Assembly: GCA_019321725.1 (NCBI GenBank)
Contig: CM033118.1
Span: 16,270,071 to 16,334,070 of the forward strand
DNA from: Paulownia fortunei
Lineage: Eukaryota > Streptophyta > Magnoliopsida > Lamiales > Paulowniaceae
Length of the DNA stretch: 64,000 nt
Reading direction: 5' to 3'
Made by a program: the position numbers and the translations under genes. Positions 1 through 10,803 of this stretch are shown here, in pieces; the stretch's first letter is position 1, and each line of letters starts with the position of its first letter. The notes beneath the pieces are model-generated. The model was not told where the DNA came from. It saw nothing but the letters and a program-made list of their open reading frames with translations, and did no database searches.

Positions 1-840
1 TATGGATTTAGATGAGCATAAATTTTTGGAATTATGGTTTCCAAACTTTTGAATACAGATTCTACTTTGTTGATTTGTTTCAAATTATTAGATTAAAGGT
101 TAATTATAGTTTAGGCCTAATTTTGGAATTAAGCATTAATTTGGGCCTGATTTATTTGAGTTAATTCAATTATAATTGGAATTAAGTTTTCTTTTGTTTT
201 GAGGCTTAATTTTATTTTAAATGTGAATTTATTTTATTTGGGTTTGAATTATAAAGTATTTTGAGTCCAATTTATTTTTTGTGCTTAATTCAGTTATGGA
301 TTCAAATTTAAAGTCTATTTGATTTTCGGACTTTAAATCAAAATAAAGACTAAAGATATGGTTTGGGCTCACATTAAATAAAATAAATATCGGTTTGAAT
401 TTTTATTTTATTTAATCCCATTTTGTCTGATATTTCAAAATTAATTGAATGAAGCAATATGTTGCCAAAGTAACCTCTATTGTGTAAATTTTATTATTTT
501 GAGATATTCTGATGTGTATGTTGGTTATTTATGCGAATAATAATCGGCCAAAGGAAGATTATTGTTTGGCCAAATAACAGATATACCTGTGGTAATAAGT
601 ACGTGATGATTATTAGGTTTTTCATGTGAGCAATAATCGGCCCAAAGGAAGGTTATTGTTTGACAGGACTAATTGTCAGTATTTGATTACTACATTGAGA
701 GTACCACTTACAGTTGATATTTCTGTCCAAAGACTAAATGTCAATGTTGTGCTAGGTATCTTGTACTGTGGCCTACCATTAATTAATTATGTCATGACAT
801 GAATATTGATTGTGAGTATTTTATTTTGTTCTCTATTCAG
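1..840 (+). other. Copia-1 leader, interpreted as an intron ending at 840
   Basis: There is no open frame of note here. The gag frame is open back to about 816 and is closed by a TGA at 813-815, with no in-frame ATG between there and the first recognisable Gag residues. Positions 821-840 form a T-rich tract ending TTCAG, a good splice acceptor. The 3' LTR contains ATG GAT TCA G followed by GTACGC (5594-5609), a good donor. Joining LTR base 5603 to leader base 841 keeps frame and gives M-D-S-A-S-A-S before the Gag sequence. I infer that the leader is removed as an intron whose donor sits in the 5' LTR. Confidence 0.6.
536..664 (+). repeat. two imperfect direct repeats in the Copia-1 leader
   Basis: A block of about 35 bp around the core AATAATCGGCC is present at 536-571 and again at 631-664, followed in both by an A-rich GGAAG segment and TTATTGTTTG. 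The first copy can also fold weakly, because GGCC recurs at its end. Function unknown; the position is inside the predicted leader intron. Confidence 0.6.
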
Positions 841-3800
841 CTTCTGCTTCAGCTTCTACAATATCTGCCAACATTAATTCTATTCCTGTGCTGAGTGGCA
901 CAAACTTCAAGAATTGGAAAGAGAACGTGATGATTGTTCTTGGTTGCATGGACCTTGACCTTGCGCTTCGGATAGAACGACCTCCCACTCTCACTGATGA
1001 AAGTTCCTCTGAGGCTAAAAGGGACTTAGAAAAGTGGGATCGTTCTAATCGCATGAGTCTGATGATCATGAAACGTTCCATTCCAGAGACCTTCAGGGGC
1101 GCTATGTCTGAGGAGGATAGTGCCAAGAAGTTCCTTGAGGATATTGAAAAACGTTTTGCAAAAAACGAAAAGGCTGAAACAAGTACGCTTTTAGCTAATC
1201 TTGTTTCATTGAGGTATAAAGGAAAAGGGAACATAAGGGAGTACATCATGGAGATGTCTAATCTTGCTTCGAAACTAAAAGCACTAAAGTTAGAGCTATC
1301 TGAGGATTTGCTCGTGCATTTAGTTTTGATATCTCTTCCTGCACAATACAGTCAGTTTAAAGTAAGTTACAACACCCAAAAGGATAAATGGACTCTTAAT
1401 GAGCTCATATCTCACTGTGTGCAAGAAGAAGAAAGAATTAAGCGAGAAAGGACTGAAAGTGCTCACTTGGCAGCTACCCCTCAGAATAAGAAAAGAAAAA
1501 AGGGAAATGAAACTGCAGTTGGGACACCACAGCCAAAGGTGCAAAAGAAACAGGATTCAGGATTCAACTGTTACTTTTGCAGGCAACCTGGGCATATGAA
1601 AAAAGATTGTCCCAAATATGCCGCATGGCGTGTTAAGAAAGGTATGATTCTCAATTTAGTTTGTTCTGAGGTTAATTTAACTTCTGTACCTAGGCACACT
1701 TGGTGGATAGATTCGGGTGCTACTACTCACATAAGTGTGTCTATGCAGGGTTGCCTGTGGAGCCGAAAGCCAAATGATGCTGAAAGATGCATTTATGTAG
1801 GCGATGGCAAAGCAGCTTCGGTTGAGGCTATAGGGACTTTTAGGTTATTGTTAAAGACCGGTTGTTTTTTGAATTTGGAAGAGACATTTATTGTTCCGTC
1901 GTTTAGACGAAATTTGGTTTCTATTTCTACTTTGGACAAATTTGGTTATTCTTGTTCATTTGGAAATAATAAATTTAGTCTTTTTCAAAATTCAAATCTT
2001 GTTGGTACCGGTTCTTTATCTTTGAGTGATAACCTATATTTGTTGGATACAATTGTCTCATATAATGAAACCTTGCATACTAGTTCATGTGGTACAAAAC
2101 GTAAATTAACCAATGAGAATTCTGCTATGGTATGGCACAAACGTTTAGGACATATCTCTAAACAGAGAATTGAAAGACTTGTGTCTGATGAAATTCTTGA
2201 TCCTCTTGATTTGACAGATTTCAAAGTCTGTGTTCAGTGTATAAAGGGGAAATTGACAAACATTAAGAAATTAGGTGCCAACAGAAGTTCAGACGTCTTG
2301 AAACTAATTCATACTGATATTTGTGGACCATTCCCTACGGCATCTTGGAATGGCCAACAGTATTTTATTACGTTCATAGACGATTATTCACGTTATGGGT
2401 ACCTATATTTGATTCATGAGAAATCTCAATCTCTGGACGTGTTTAAGGCCTTTAAAGCTGAAGTTGAAAACCAACTTGGCAAAAGGATTAAAGCCGTTAA
2501 ATCTGACCGTGGTGGTGAATACTATGGCAGATATGATGGATCAGGAGAACAACGTCCAGGACCTTTCGCAAAGTTCCTAGAGGAATGCGGTATCGTCCCT
2601 CAGTACACCATGCCAGGCACTCCTAGAATGAATGGTGTTGCTGAGAGACGAAACAGAACGCTTAAGGATATGGTGAGAAGTATGATCAGTCATTCTTCCT
2701 TACCAGAATCCCTCTGGGGAGAGGCACTAAAGACTGCAGCGTATATACTTAATAGGGTTCCTAGTAAAGCAGTAGCTAAAACCCCTTATGAACTATGGAC
2801 AGGCAAAAAGCCTAGTATTAGGCATTTGCGTGTTTGGGGTTGTCCAGCTGAGGCAAGGCCCTATAGGCCTAATGAAAGGAAACTGGACGCAAGAACAATA
2901 AGCTGCTACTTTGTTGGGTACTCTGAACGGTCAAGGGGTTACAAGTTTTATGATCCCTCGACTAGATCATTTTTTGAGACGGGAAATGCGAGATTCCTTG
3001 AGGAAGTTGAGTTTGGGGAGGAAGATAAAGTTCGCGACATTGTCTTTGAAGAGGAATTTATTTCTCTTCCTATAGTTGCTATTGATAATGATCAGGCTTC
3101 TATTCCTGGGATTATTCAAGATGCAAATCCAGATTATCATGACAATGTTGAGGAACTTTCTGTCCAAAATGAAGAACAAACTCAACAACCTCAAAGGGAA
3201 ATGCCATTGAGAAGATCCACTAGAGAAAGGAGAAGTGCGATTCCGGATGACTATATCGTATTTCTTCAGGAGCATGAGTTTGACATAGGAGTGGTGGAAG
3301 ATGATCCAATCAACTTTCATCAAGTCGAACAAAGTTCCAATTTTCAAAAGTGGATTGATGCCATGAAAGATGAGATGAAATCCATGGATGACAATGACGT
3401 TTGGGATCTTGTCGAATTGCCTAAAGGTGCGAAGCCCATTGGTTGCAAATGGATATTTAAAACCAAGCGGGATTCAAAAGGCAATATCGAAAGATATAAA
3501 GCACGTCTAGTTGCCAAAGGTTTTACTCAAAAGGAAGGCATTGATTATAAAGAGACTTTCTCTCCAGTTTCATCGAAAGACTCTTTTAGGATCATAATGG
3601 CACTTGTAGCTCATTTTGATTTAGAGCTCCATCAGATGGATGTAAAGACAGCGTTTCTAAATGGTGACATTGACGAAACGATTTATATGGTGCAGCCAGA
3701 AAACTTTGTATCTGGAGATCCAAAGAATATGGTTTGCAAATTAAAGAAATCCATCTATGGTCTCAAACAGGCTTCCCGTCAATGGTATCATAAATTTCAT

Positions 3801-4870
3801 CAAGTCATTATCTCATATGGGTTTGAGGTAAATAAGGTTGATGATTGTGTATACCATAAGTTCAGTGGGAGTAAATACATCTTTCTGGTATTATATGTCG
3901 ATGACATACTGTTAGCCAGTAGCGATATAGGCTTATTGCACGAAACCAAGAGATTTCTGACTAAGAACTTTGAGATGAAAGATCTTGGGGACGCCTCTTT
4001 TGTCTTAGGTATACAGATACATCGAGATCGCTCTCGAGGTATCCTTGGGTTATCACAAAAGAGCTATATCGAAAGGGTTCTCAGTAGATTTGGCATGAAA
4101 GATTGCACACGGGAGATACTCCTATTGCTAAAGGAGACAAGTTTAGTCTCAATCAGTGCCCCAAAAATGAGGTTGAAGAAAAAGAGATGCAAAAGATTCC
4201 TTATGCGTCAGCTGTAGGGAGTCTTATGTATGCTCAAGTGTGTACGCGTCCAGATATAGCATTCATAGTAGGAATGTTGGGCAGATATTTAAGTAACCCA
4301 GGAATGGATCATTGGAAAGCAGTCAAAAGGGTTATGCGTTATTTGCAGAGAACAAAAGAATATATGCTCATTTATCGGAGATCAGATTTTTTGGAGATCA
4401 TAGGGTATTCTGATTCCGATTTTGCTGGATGCCAAGACAGTAAGAGATCCACTTCGGGCTACATTTACCTGCTAGCTGGAGGAGCTATCTCTTGGAAGAG
4501 TGTTAAGCAGACACTTATAGCACCTTCCACTATGGCAGCTGAATTCATAGCCTGTTATGAGGCATCTAATCATGGAATATGGTTGCGAAATTTTGTCACT
4601 GGGCTGCGTGTTGTGGATGGTATCAAAAGACCATTAAAGATATTTTGTGACAATAAATCGGTTGTGCTATATTCTAATAACAACAGAAGCTCTTTGAAGT
4701 CGAAGCATATAGACATCAAGTTTCTTGTTGTTAAAGAAAGAATTCAGAGTTGTCAAGTGTCTATAGAACATATTGGGACAAACTCCATGGTTGCGGATCC
4801 GCTCACTAAGGGTTTACCACCCAAAGTGTTTCATGAGCACACTGCTCACATGGGTGTTGTATTATTTTGA
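841..4870 (+). pseudogene. Copia-1 gag-pol polyprotein, single frameshift
   Basis: Polyprotein that would supply capsid, protease, integrase, reverse transcriptase and RNase H for retrotransposition. Residues counted from the GTG at 888: Gag (UBN2-type) 1-200; zinc knuckle CX2CX4HX4C at C228, C231, H236, C241; protease D-S-G-A at 275-278; integrase zinc domain H417, H422, C448, C451; integrase catalytic candidates D477, D540, E586; reverse transcriptase motif Y-V-D-D at 1003-1006. The frame shifts near 4107-4112 by what looks like loss of one base. RNase H and the C-terminus continue in another frame from about 4110 to the stop at 4868-4870. No ATG precedes Gag in this exon; the start probably comes from the LTR by splicing. 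Apart from the shift it looks intact. Confidence 0.9.
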
Positions 4871-5286
4871 TAATATGCACTATTAGTGGGAGTTTGTATT
4901 TTGATGTTCTTTTGGTTTAAACACAATTTATGTTTATTATTATCTGCAGAATAAAGAAGATGGTTTATTTTCATACTCTGAATTATTTACAGTTTAGTAT
5001 GATCTCATAAAGAATAAAGAAGGACCAGTTGGAAATAGGCATGTTTGAGATCACATTGCATGTAATTTCCATGCTATACATCCATACTCGATCTATGTCA
5101 TTGAATATGTTAGTGTGGTGACCATTGATGGTCTAGTTACGAATAAATGTAACGAAGGTCGCTTTGATCCCATCCTGATATAGGAGATGGACCAGATTGT
5201 AACTCAGGAGATATTTCAAAGATAAATAGCATTTTATGCGCACTCAATATTTATAATATAATTGTTTACGGTATCATATGTAGTCT

Positions 5287-5297
5287 AAGTGGGAGAT
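5287..5297 (+). promoter_or_regulatory. Copia-1 polypurine tract
   Basis: The purine-rich run AAGTGGGAGAT lies immediately before the TG of the 3' LTR, the expected site for priming plus-strand DNA synthesis in Copia elements. Confidence 0.85.
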
Positions 5298-5447
5298 TGT
5301 TGGAATTAATTTTCTAATATGGACTTACATATTTAAACAACAATTATATTATAGGTTATCTAATTGGATAGAGTCAAATAAGTGATCTACCATATAGACT
5401 CTAGGAATATCTTTAGGATATGGACTTTATAATGTATAGAGACCTAG

Positions 5448-5455
5448 TATATAAA
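5448..5455 (+). promoter_or_regulatory. LTR TATA box
   Basis: TATATAAA in the 3' LTR. A start site about 30 bp downstream, near 5480, would place the candidate gag ATG at 5594 roughly 110 nt into the transcript. Confidence 0.6.
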
Positions 5456-5593
5456 GAACATTATGGGTTATGGTCCCCAAGTCATATCATACAATATTAC
5501 TCTTCTCCTCTTTTCCATCTCAGAGAGAGACTCATTGAGTATTCTAAGTTGATTTAACTGTGGAAGACGCATACCCCGATTGCTTTCATTGTC

Positions 5594-5609
5594 ATGGATT
5601 CAGGTACGC
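5594..5609 (+). other. candidate gag initiation codon and splice donor in the LTR
   Basis: ATG at 5594-5596, then GAT TCA G, then GTACGC. If unspliced, the frame started here ends at a TAA after eight codons. If spliced from 5603 to the acceptor at 841 (5' LTR copy to leader), it opens directly into Gag. The 5' LTR that would actually be used is not visible. Confidence 0.55.
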
Positions 5610-5697
5610 TTCCAATTTAAAATTAAAGTATTTCTTGATAATTTACATGACGATTTTGGATTATGATTATTGAATTATATTATATTAAAATCTAACA

Positions 5698-6177
5698 TCC
5701 ATGACTTCCAAATCAAGTTGAAAATAAATGCAGCAAAGAGTACTTAGAAGTTAGAAAACAACTTTGCAAGTGAAAATTTCTGTTACAATACAAAATATCA
5801 AAAAGGAAAAACATACGCGTAAAATAGTACTAAAAATATTTCTTCACATAAAGGACTAACATATACTGTGAGTATAAATTGAACCATGGGACTTCCTGTG
5901 CAATCTCATTTTCTGAAGTTTCAATTCCAGTCGTTTTCACTCTCAACTTGGCAAGATCATAACATTAATACATTACTTTGTTAAACATAACCATAAAGCA
6001 TCTGATGTAAATGCCTATCATTAAAGGAGTTCTCAACAAGTTTTGGAACAAGACCAATATATATACAAGAATGTTCATAATCACGAACGCCTCCAGAATC
6101 TAATTGCGACAACATAATATGCTATTGTATGGAAGATCCCCTACAATGAAACAAAAGTTTCACTCCCATGAACCAAC
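5698..6177. other. spacer between Copia-1 and the DUF863 stop codon
   Basis: AT-rich DNA with no open frame of interest. It probably includes the 3' UTR of the minus-strand DUF863 gene. I saw no clear AATAAA on the minus strand, so the 3' end is undefined. Confidence 0.5.
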
Positions 6178-8610
6178 TCAGCTAATAACAAGAAATTTAC
6201 TAGCCCTACGTCTACGACCTCCTTGGCGTTTGCTTATCTTTCCCCAATGCTGCAGGACACCCTGTTTACTGCGAGTAGCAGGCTGCTTCAGAATGGAGCT
6301 TATTGATTTCTTAACCATATCTGAAGGAGATATCTTGGAATGTTTTCTTGGTTTTGCACAAGCTTTCCCACCTGCATTTCTCCTCAATGAACCTTTTTCG
6401 AGAAATCCTTCAATTGTGTGAAGATCTTTGGAGAGAGAAGCAGGGGGAGGTAGAACTTCGGTTTGGAAGTCCTTGCATTGCCTTGTTCCCCTTGCATGGC
6501 ACTTCCCAGACCTACGGGACAAAGTACCTGTTTCTTTCTCTTTTTTGACCACACGAGAAAGGTTTATAGCACTTTCCTCAGAGAACTTCAGTGTTATTGC
6601 CCCAAAATCATAAACTCCATGTGACAGAAGCGCACCTTGATCATTATCAGCTGCATCATTCTGAAGTTTCATAACCTCGTTCTCTAGATCATCTCCAGTG
6701 GAAGAAACAATTTCTGCGAACCAACATAGACCGTTTGTAAAGTTTACTAGTGGCTCGGGGATTGCAGCGTTCATGTATTCTTGGACTCCAGAAGAAGAAA
6801 TCATAACTAAAGTCTGTGCAGCAATGATATCAAGTTCCATGGACGGTTCTTGTGTCTCCAGTTGAATATCCTCAGATTTGCCTCTAGGAGGAGAACACTC
6901 CTCGTTCTCTGGGCTCACTGGACCCTCCAAGTCAGTATCTCCTGCAGATTTAATCTTAACAATTGAACTTGACAGTGGTGGAGAAGGCTCATCTACAACT
7001 ACGCCAGTGTTCAAGTCAATGTAAGTTTCAGTTTTCAAGAACTTCTCATCAATCTTGGTGTCTACAACAGGATTGTCTTCAACGCACTTTCCTTTCCTCA
7101 TTGCATGATCATAGGCAGAGCTACAATCCAGAACTACTGCAGTTTCCTTATTTATAGTCTGGAGGTTTTCAAGAGTAATTGCTGTCTCGGTAAAACAACT
7201 GACAGGCATAGAATTCAAATCAATAGCCACTGACGAATTTATACTATCTGAGCTGCCATCAGAGTTTAGGATTCCAGACTGATTAGGAACTACAGATTCT
7301 GGTATTGCCTCTTCAGAAACACATGGATCATTGTGCATAATCTCCATGCCACAAGTGTAAGTTTCAAAAGGACCAGTGGAACTTGAAGGCAGTGATTCAA
7401 GCTGTATGGGTTCATTCAGATCAATAAAACAATTTGTTTTCCTGCTATTTATATTAAAACTAGAACAATCCCCTGTTTTAACAGAACCAAATTCTGACTC
7501 ACTTGCAGGCTGAATATTGGGAAGTTTCTTAGGTGTATTACATGTCAATTCAGGTGCTTCAAAAAGATTTCCCTGTTTAAACTGCTTCCCAACATCATCA
7601 TCATGGTACACATCAGCTGGAAGTTCAAGATCCAAAATTCTATTTTCATTTCCTTTACTGTTGGACAGACATTTGACCTCATTATAACTGTTTTTTCTTA
7701 TGAAAGGACCAGGGCTTACTGTTGGGTGTTCTTGAAAGTTTTCTGCAACAAAAGTTGGAGGTCGTTGATAGTTCTCTGCAGTTAGCTCAGACAACTTACT
7801 ATGTGAACGATCTCCAAGGAGCCAGCTTGTTGCATGTGACATTGTTTGAGAAATGTCAGACCGGGCGTGAGACAAACAATGAATGGATTCTGATGATTCC
7901 GATAGTAAATGTTGTGCAAAGATTTCTCTCACCCTCATTCCATCCATCAACTCCCTTTGTCTTCTATATAATCGATGTAGTTCCTGGACCTGGGAGAGCA
8001 ACAGAAAACATGAAGCAATTAAACTTCCCAAAGTGATGTTCAGACAAAGTACCAAGTCTATGTGAAAGAAGATTGACATAAAACTCAAAACCTCCAATTA
8101 GAAATTTTAATTTATACAAGTGATGATATATAATACCAGTTGAAGGTCAAATTTTAATTTAAAAAAAGTGATGATGTATAACACCAGTCGAAGTGCCTGT
8201 GAAGTTTAATTCGTATTTCATTGAGGATTAATTCAAAATTATATCACATTTTGTCACTTAGAAAAATGAAGACTATGGAAAGCAAAATGATCTATACCAA
8301 CTATGCCAAACTAAATGAAGAATATAATTCATGTCAATGTTGCGAAGAGTCACCAGTTCAAAAAATGTTATGGTCAGATGGTAGATACCTGATATCTAAA
8401 TGTGGCTTCATGATTCTGTATTATCTGCCTCAGCAAATCCTTGTCATAACCTAAGTACTGGTCCATATTACATGGTGGCAAAGAAATGTTGTAGCGTCTT
8501 TCTTCTCCATAGTTAGCATTATTATCGTACAGGAGCCAAGAAAAGCCACTTGCACCTACATTAAGATCCCTCGCATGGTAATATACAGGGATGTAGCTAG
8601 TGCACTGCAT
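6178..8610 (-). CDS. DUF863-family plant protein (677 aa, two coding exons)
   Basis: Exon 8610-8389 (74 codons) joins exon 7989-6178 (603 codons plus TGA) in phase 0. The donor is TATCAG/GTATCT and the acceptor CTCCCAG/GTCCAG. The junction restores the family motif F-R-Y-Q-V-Q-E-L-H-R-L-Y, residues 71-82. The N-terminus resembles the DUF863 opening Q-C-x-S-Y-x-P-x-Y-Y-x-x-R-D-L-N, followed by G-Y-D-K-D. The middle is acidic and Ser-rich, with three I-D-L-N motifs. The C-terminus has a basic R-R-x-G-K segment with L-P-P-P-A-S-L-S and ends in a basic R-G-G-R-R-R-R cluster. Biochemical role unknown; the basic C-terminus and I-D-L-N motifs suggest a nuclear, possibly repressive role, which is inference. 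The ATG at 8608-8610 may not be ancestral: family members usually begin four or five residues earlier, where this gene has CTT. Confidence 0.88.
8103..8198. repeat. imperfect tandem duplication (about 48 bp x 2) in the DUF863 intron
   Basis: The segment starting AATTTTAATTTA at 8103 is followed after about 49 bp by a diverged copy at 8152. Both carry GTGATGAT and ACCAGT. It lies within the intron between the two coding exons. Confidence 0.6.
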
Positions 8611-10660
8611 ATTTGCTCCAAGTCACTTAAAACTGAGGATACAAGAATTTCAGTATTAGGCATGATCATGCACTCAAATCTTTTGACTAACGGATGGATC
8701 CCTTAAAGTTATACACTAGGCAAGCTTTTCACAAACAAAAAGAGTACACAAACCACTTTCAGAAAATAGTGAAAATTGAGTTCAATCCTGCAATAGAAAA
8801 AATTCTTTTCAAATTATAAAATGTTAAAGGGAAAAAATAATTGGCCCTTAAGTCTACTGCTGTTTAATAAATGGTGAAGAAGATGCCACACTAACAAGAA
8901 ATCCTAAGACATCTAACCATTCAAAATGAATGTAATTATATTTACTGAATTGATCATAGACTGCGGAGAGATTGCCTGGAAGCATGGATATTTCACGTTA
9001 ATTTCACTCTTTCTTCAAATTTTCTTCTCTCTTTTTCAACTCTGAATCGCGTTTCAGAGTAATTTACAGTTATTTAAGGTTAACGATGATCTTGAGTTTG
9101 GGACAACAGGAAGACGCTTAAGAAGATTTGCAATGGTGCATTCAACTTTAGCCAGTGAAGTATGCGCCTGTATGTCAAGGAATACTCAAAGAAAACAGGA
9201 GAAAAACATGAAAAATTAAAGACCCGCCAGATAAAATACTATAAGTACATAGATAAAAAAGATAATGCTTAGACTTCCTAATGTTAGCCCAAAAAAGCAA
9301 TGGGAGCTCAATTGCTAGTAACAAACTTTAAAGAGGAGAAAAATTGTGATTCTTAACACATATCTGCAGAAACAAGTATACATACATTTAGTTCTATACC
9401 AGCTTCACTTATTCCACCTTCAGAGTATAAAGACATGAACCATACTCAGGTGAACCAAAATCCTCAGAAGCAGCCAGAAAGATCAAAAGTTTGGAGGAGA
9501 TCATATAATACAAAACTGTCCAAGATTCTTCAGTATTATCGAAAATTTACATAGCATGTTTAAGAAAATGCATATCCATCGATCCTACCAAACAGTGTCC
9601 ACGAATATCTTTTTCACCTGATAAGATTAAATCGACATTTTTCCAGCTAAGCAGAATAAAGAAATTTTGCAAGCAAGAAGAAACCATTATTAAAGATTCC
9701 TTATGTTGACATTAGGCCAAAAACCCCATTAGAGATCAGATTGTAACAAGATAAGGAGATAGTAAACACTGAACCAATATTCTACTATATCAACAAAGTA
9801 AGAAAAGAGAAAATTAAAGAGAAATAATATGAAATGGGGAAAAAATTAAAGAGAAATAATATGAAATGAGGAAAAAATTAAAGAGAAATAATATGAAATG
9901 TGGAAAATATTCAACATATATACACTTGAAAAAAGCCTTATCACAAAGAAAAATTCATCTCATAATGCAAGGATCACATCATCAAAACCTTCAGCCCACC
10001 ATCCAAATCTCAACCTCTTCCAGCAAAAAAACAAAAGAAACACACACACACACACAGAGGGAGAAACACTGACACAAACAACACACTCACACGCATTTTG
10101 AAACAGAGAACAGCCTAGATGGGAAACTGAACAAAAGATCAATACCCATTAATCATTGTCCGGAAAAAAAAAAGAAGAAAAATTGGAAAATTTACCTGAG
10201 GCAAGAGACAAACAAAAACTAACTCAAATCCACCGCTTCAAGAACCCAGTACAGAATCCACTCATCATTTCACCACCAACTGAGCAACTGATTTGTCATT
10301 CAGAATCCAATAGACCCACTCGCATTAAAAGCGGAAAAAGATATGGAGAAGAAAGAAAATTATCAGAGGAAAGGAGGACAAAAAGGAGCGAAACGAAGAG
10401 AGCCCATTATGAAGAAAACTGAAATGAGCTCAGAGACTTTGAGAAAGCTGACATTTTGAGTGAGAAAGAAGCTGGGGGATTTTTAGTGCTGTGGAAAAGG
10501 GAAAGGAAGCCATGAAAGGAGGCTTAAATTTGTCAACAAGCAAAGGCTAAAGAAAAGAGAAAAGCTGTGCTGTGTGAGAGAGAGAAACTTGGAGTTTCTG
10601 GATCTGCTGGGGCCACACACACTTTGCAAAGAAGGTGGAGAGAGAGAGAGAGAATAACTT
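8611..10660 (-). other. 5' UTR, leader intron and promoter region of the DUF863 gene
   Basis: No coding frame is supported here. On the minus strand, 10640-10200 is CT-rich with a (CT)n run near 10635-10655, like many plant leaders. A strong donor CTCAG/GTAAAT lies at 10196/10195. An acceptor-like CCTCAG lies about 30 bp before the first coding ATG. I infer a noncoding first exon ending at 10196 and a leader intron of about 1.5 kb. The transcription start is unknown. Confidence 0.45.
9811..9905. repeat. three tandem copies of a 32-33 bp unit
   Basis: Near-identical copies of a purine-rich unit containing TTAAAGAGAAATAATATGAA start at about 9811, 9843 and 9876. Single-base differences separate the copies. 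The site is inside the inferred leader intron of the DUF863 gene. Confidence 0.8.
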
Positions 10661-10763
10661 ACATGAGAAGAGACATGGGATTTGTCAATACATTTGGGCC
10701 CAAAGGCGTGGGGGTGGGGTGGGATGTCTACTTGCACTTATGGAGTATTTGCTTGGGGTGTTT

Positions 10764-10766
<3 letters not shown>

Positions 10767-10800
<34 letters not shown>
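10767..10800. repeat. (AT)17 microsatellite
   Basis: Uninterrupted AT dinucleotide run directly upstream of the inferred DUF863 transcription start. Confidence 0.95.

Positions 10801-10803
<3 letters not shown>

Larger units (their letters stand above)
1..5697 (+). mobile_element. LTR/Copia retrotransposon 1, 5' LTR outside the window
   Basis: Class I element in Ty1/Copia order: gag, zinc knuckle, protease, integrase, reverse transcriptase, RNase H, polypurine tract, 3' LTR. The window opens in the untranslated leader, so the 5' LTR, the primer-binding site and the left target duplication are not visible. The 3' LTR begins TGTTGGA and ends TCTAACA, an imperfect inverted pair typical of Copia. 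Only one clear lesion, a one-base frameshift near 4107, breaks the coding region, so the insertion looks fairly recent compared with the second Copia element at 49295. It lies about 480 bp beyond the stop codon of the DUF863 gene, in convergent orientation. Confidence 0.93.
5298..5697 (+). repeat. 3' LTR of Copia-1 (400 bp)
   Basis: Bounded by TGTTGGA and TCTAACA and preceded by a polypurine tract. It contains a TATA box at 5448-5455 and, about 140 bp further on, an ATG followed seven bases later by a splice-donor-like GTACGC. The partner LTR is outside the window, so its boundaries rest on terminal motifs and not on a pairwise match. Confidence 0.85.

Noticed and set aside
2967..3347. Minus-strand open frame within Copia-1 pol
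   Set aside because: Shadow of the plus-strand coding sequence; no recognisable domain.
7990..8097. Open frame extending the second DUF863 exon to an upstream ATG at 8097
   Set aside because: The 36 extra residues are a hydrophobic intron translation. The CAG acceptor at 7990-7992 and the exon at 8389-8610 restore the family motif across the junction.
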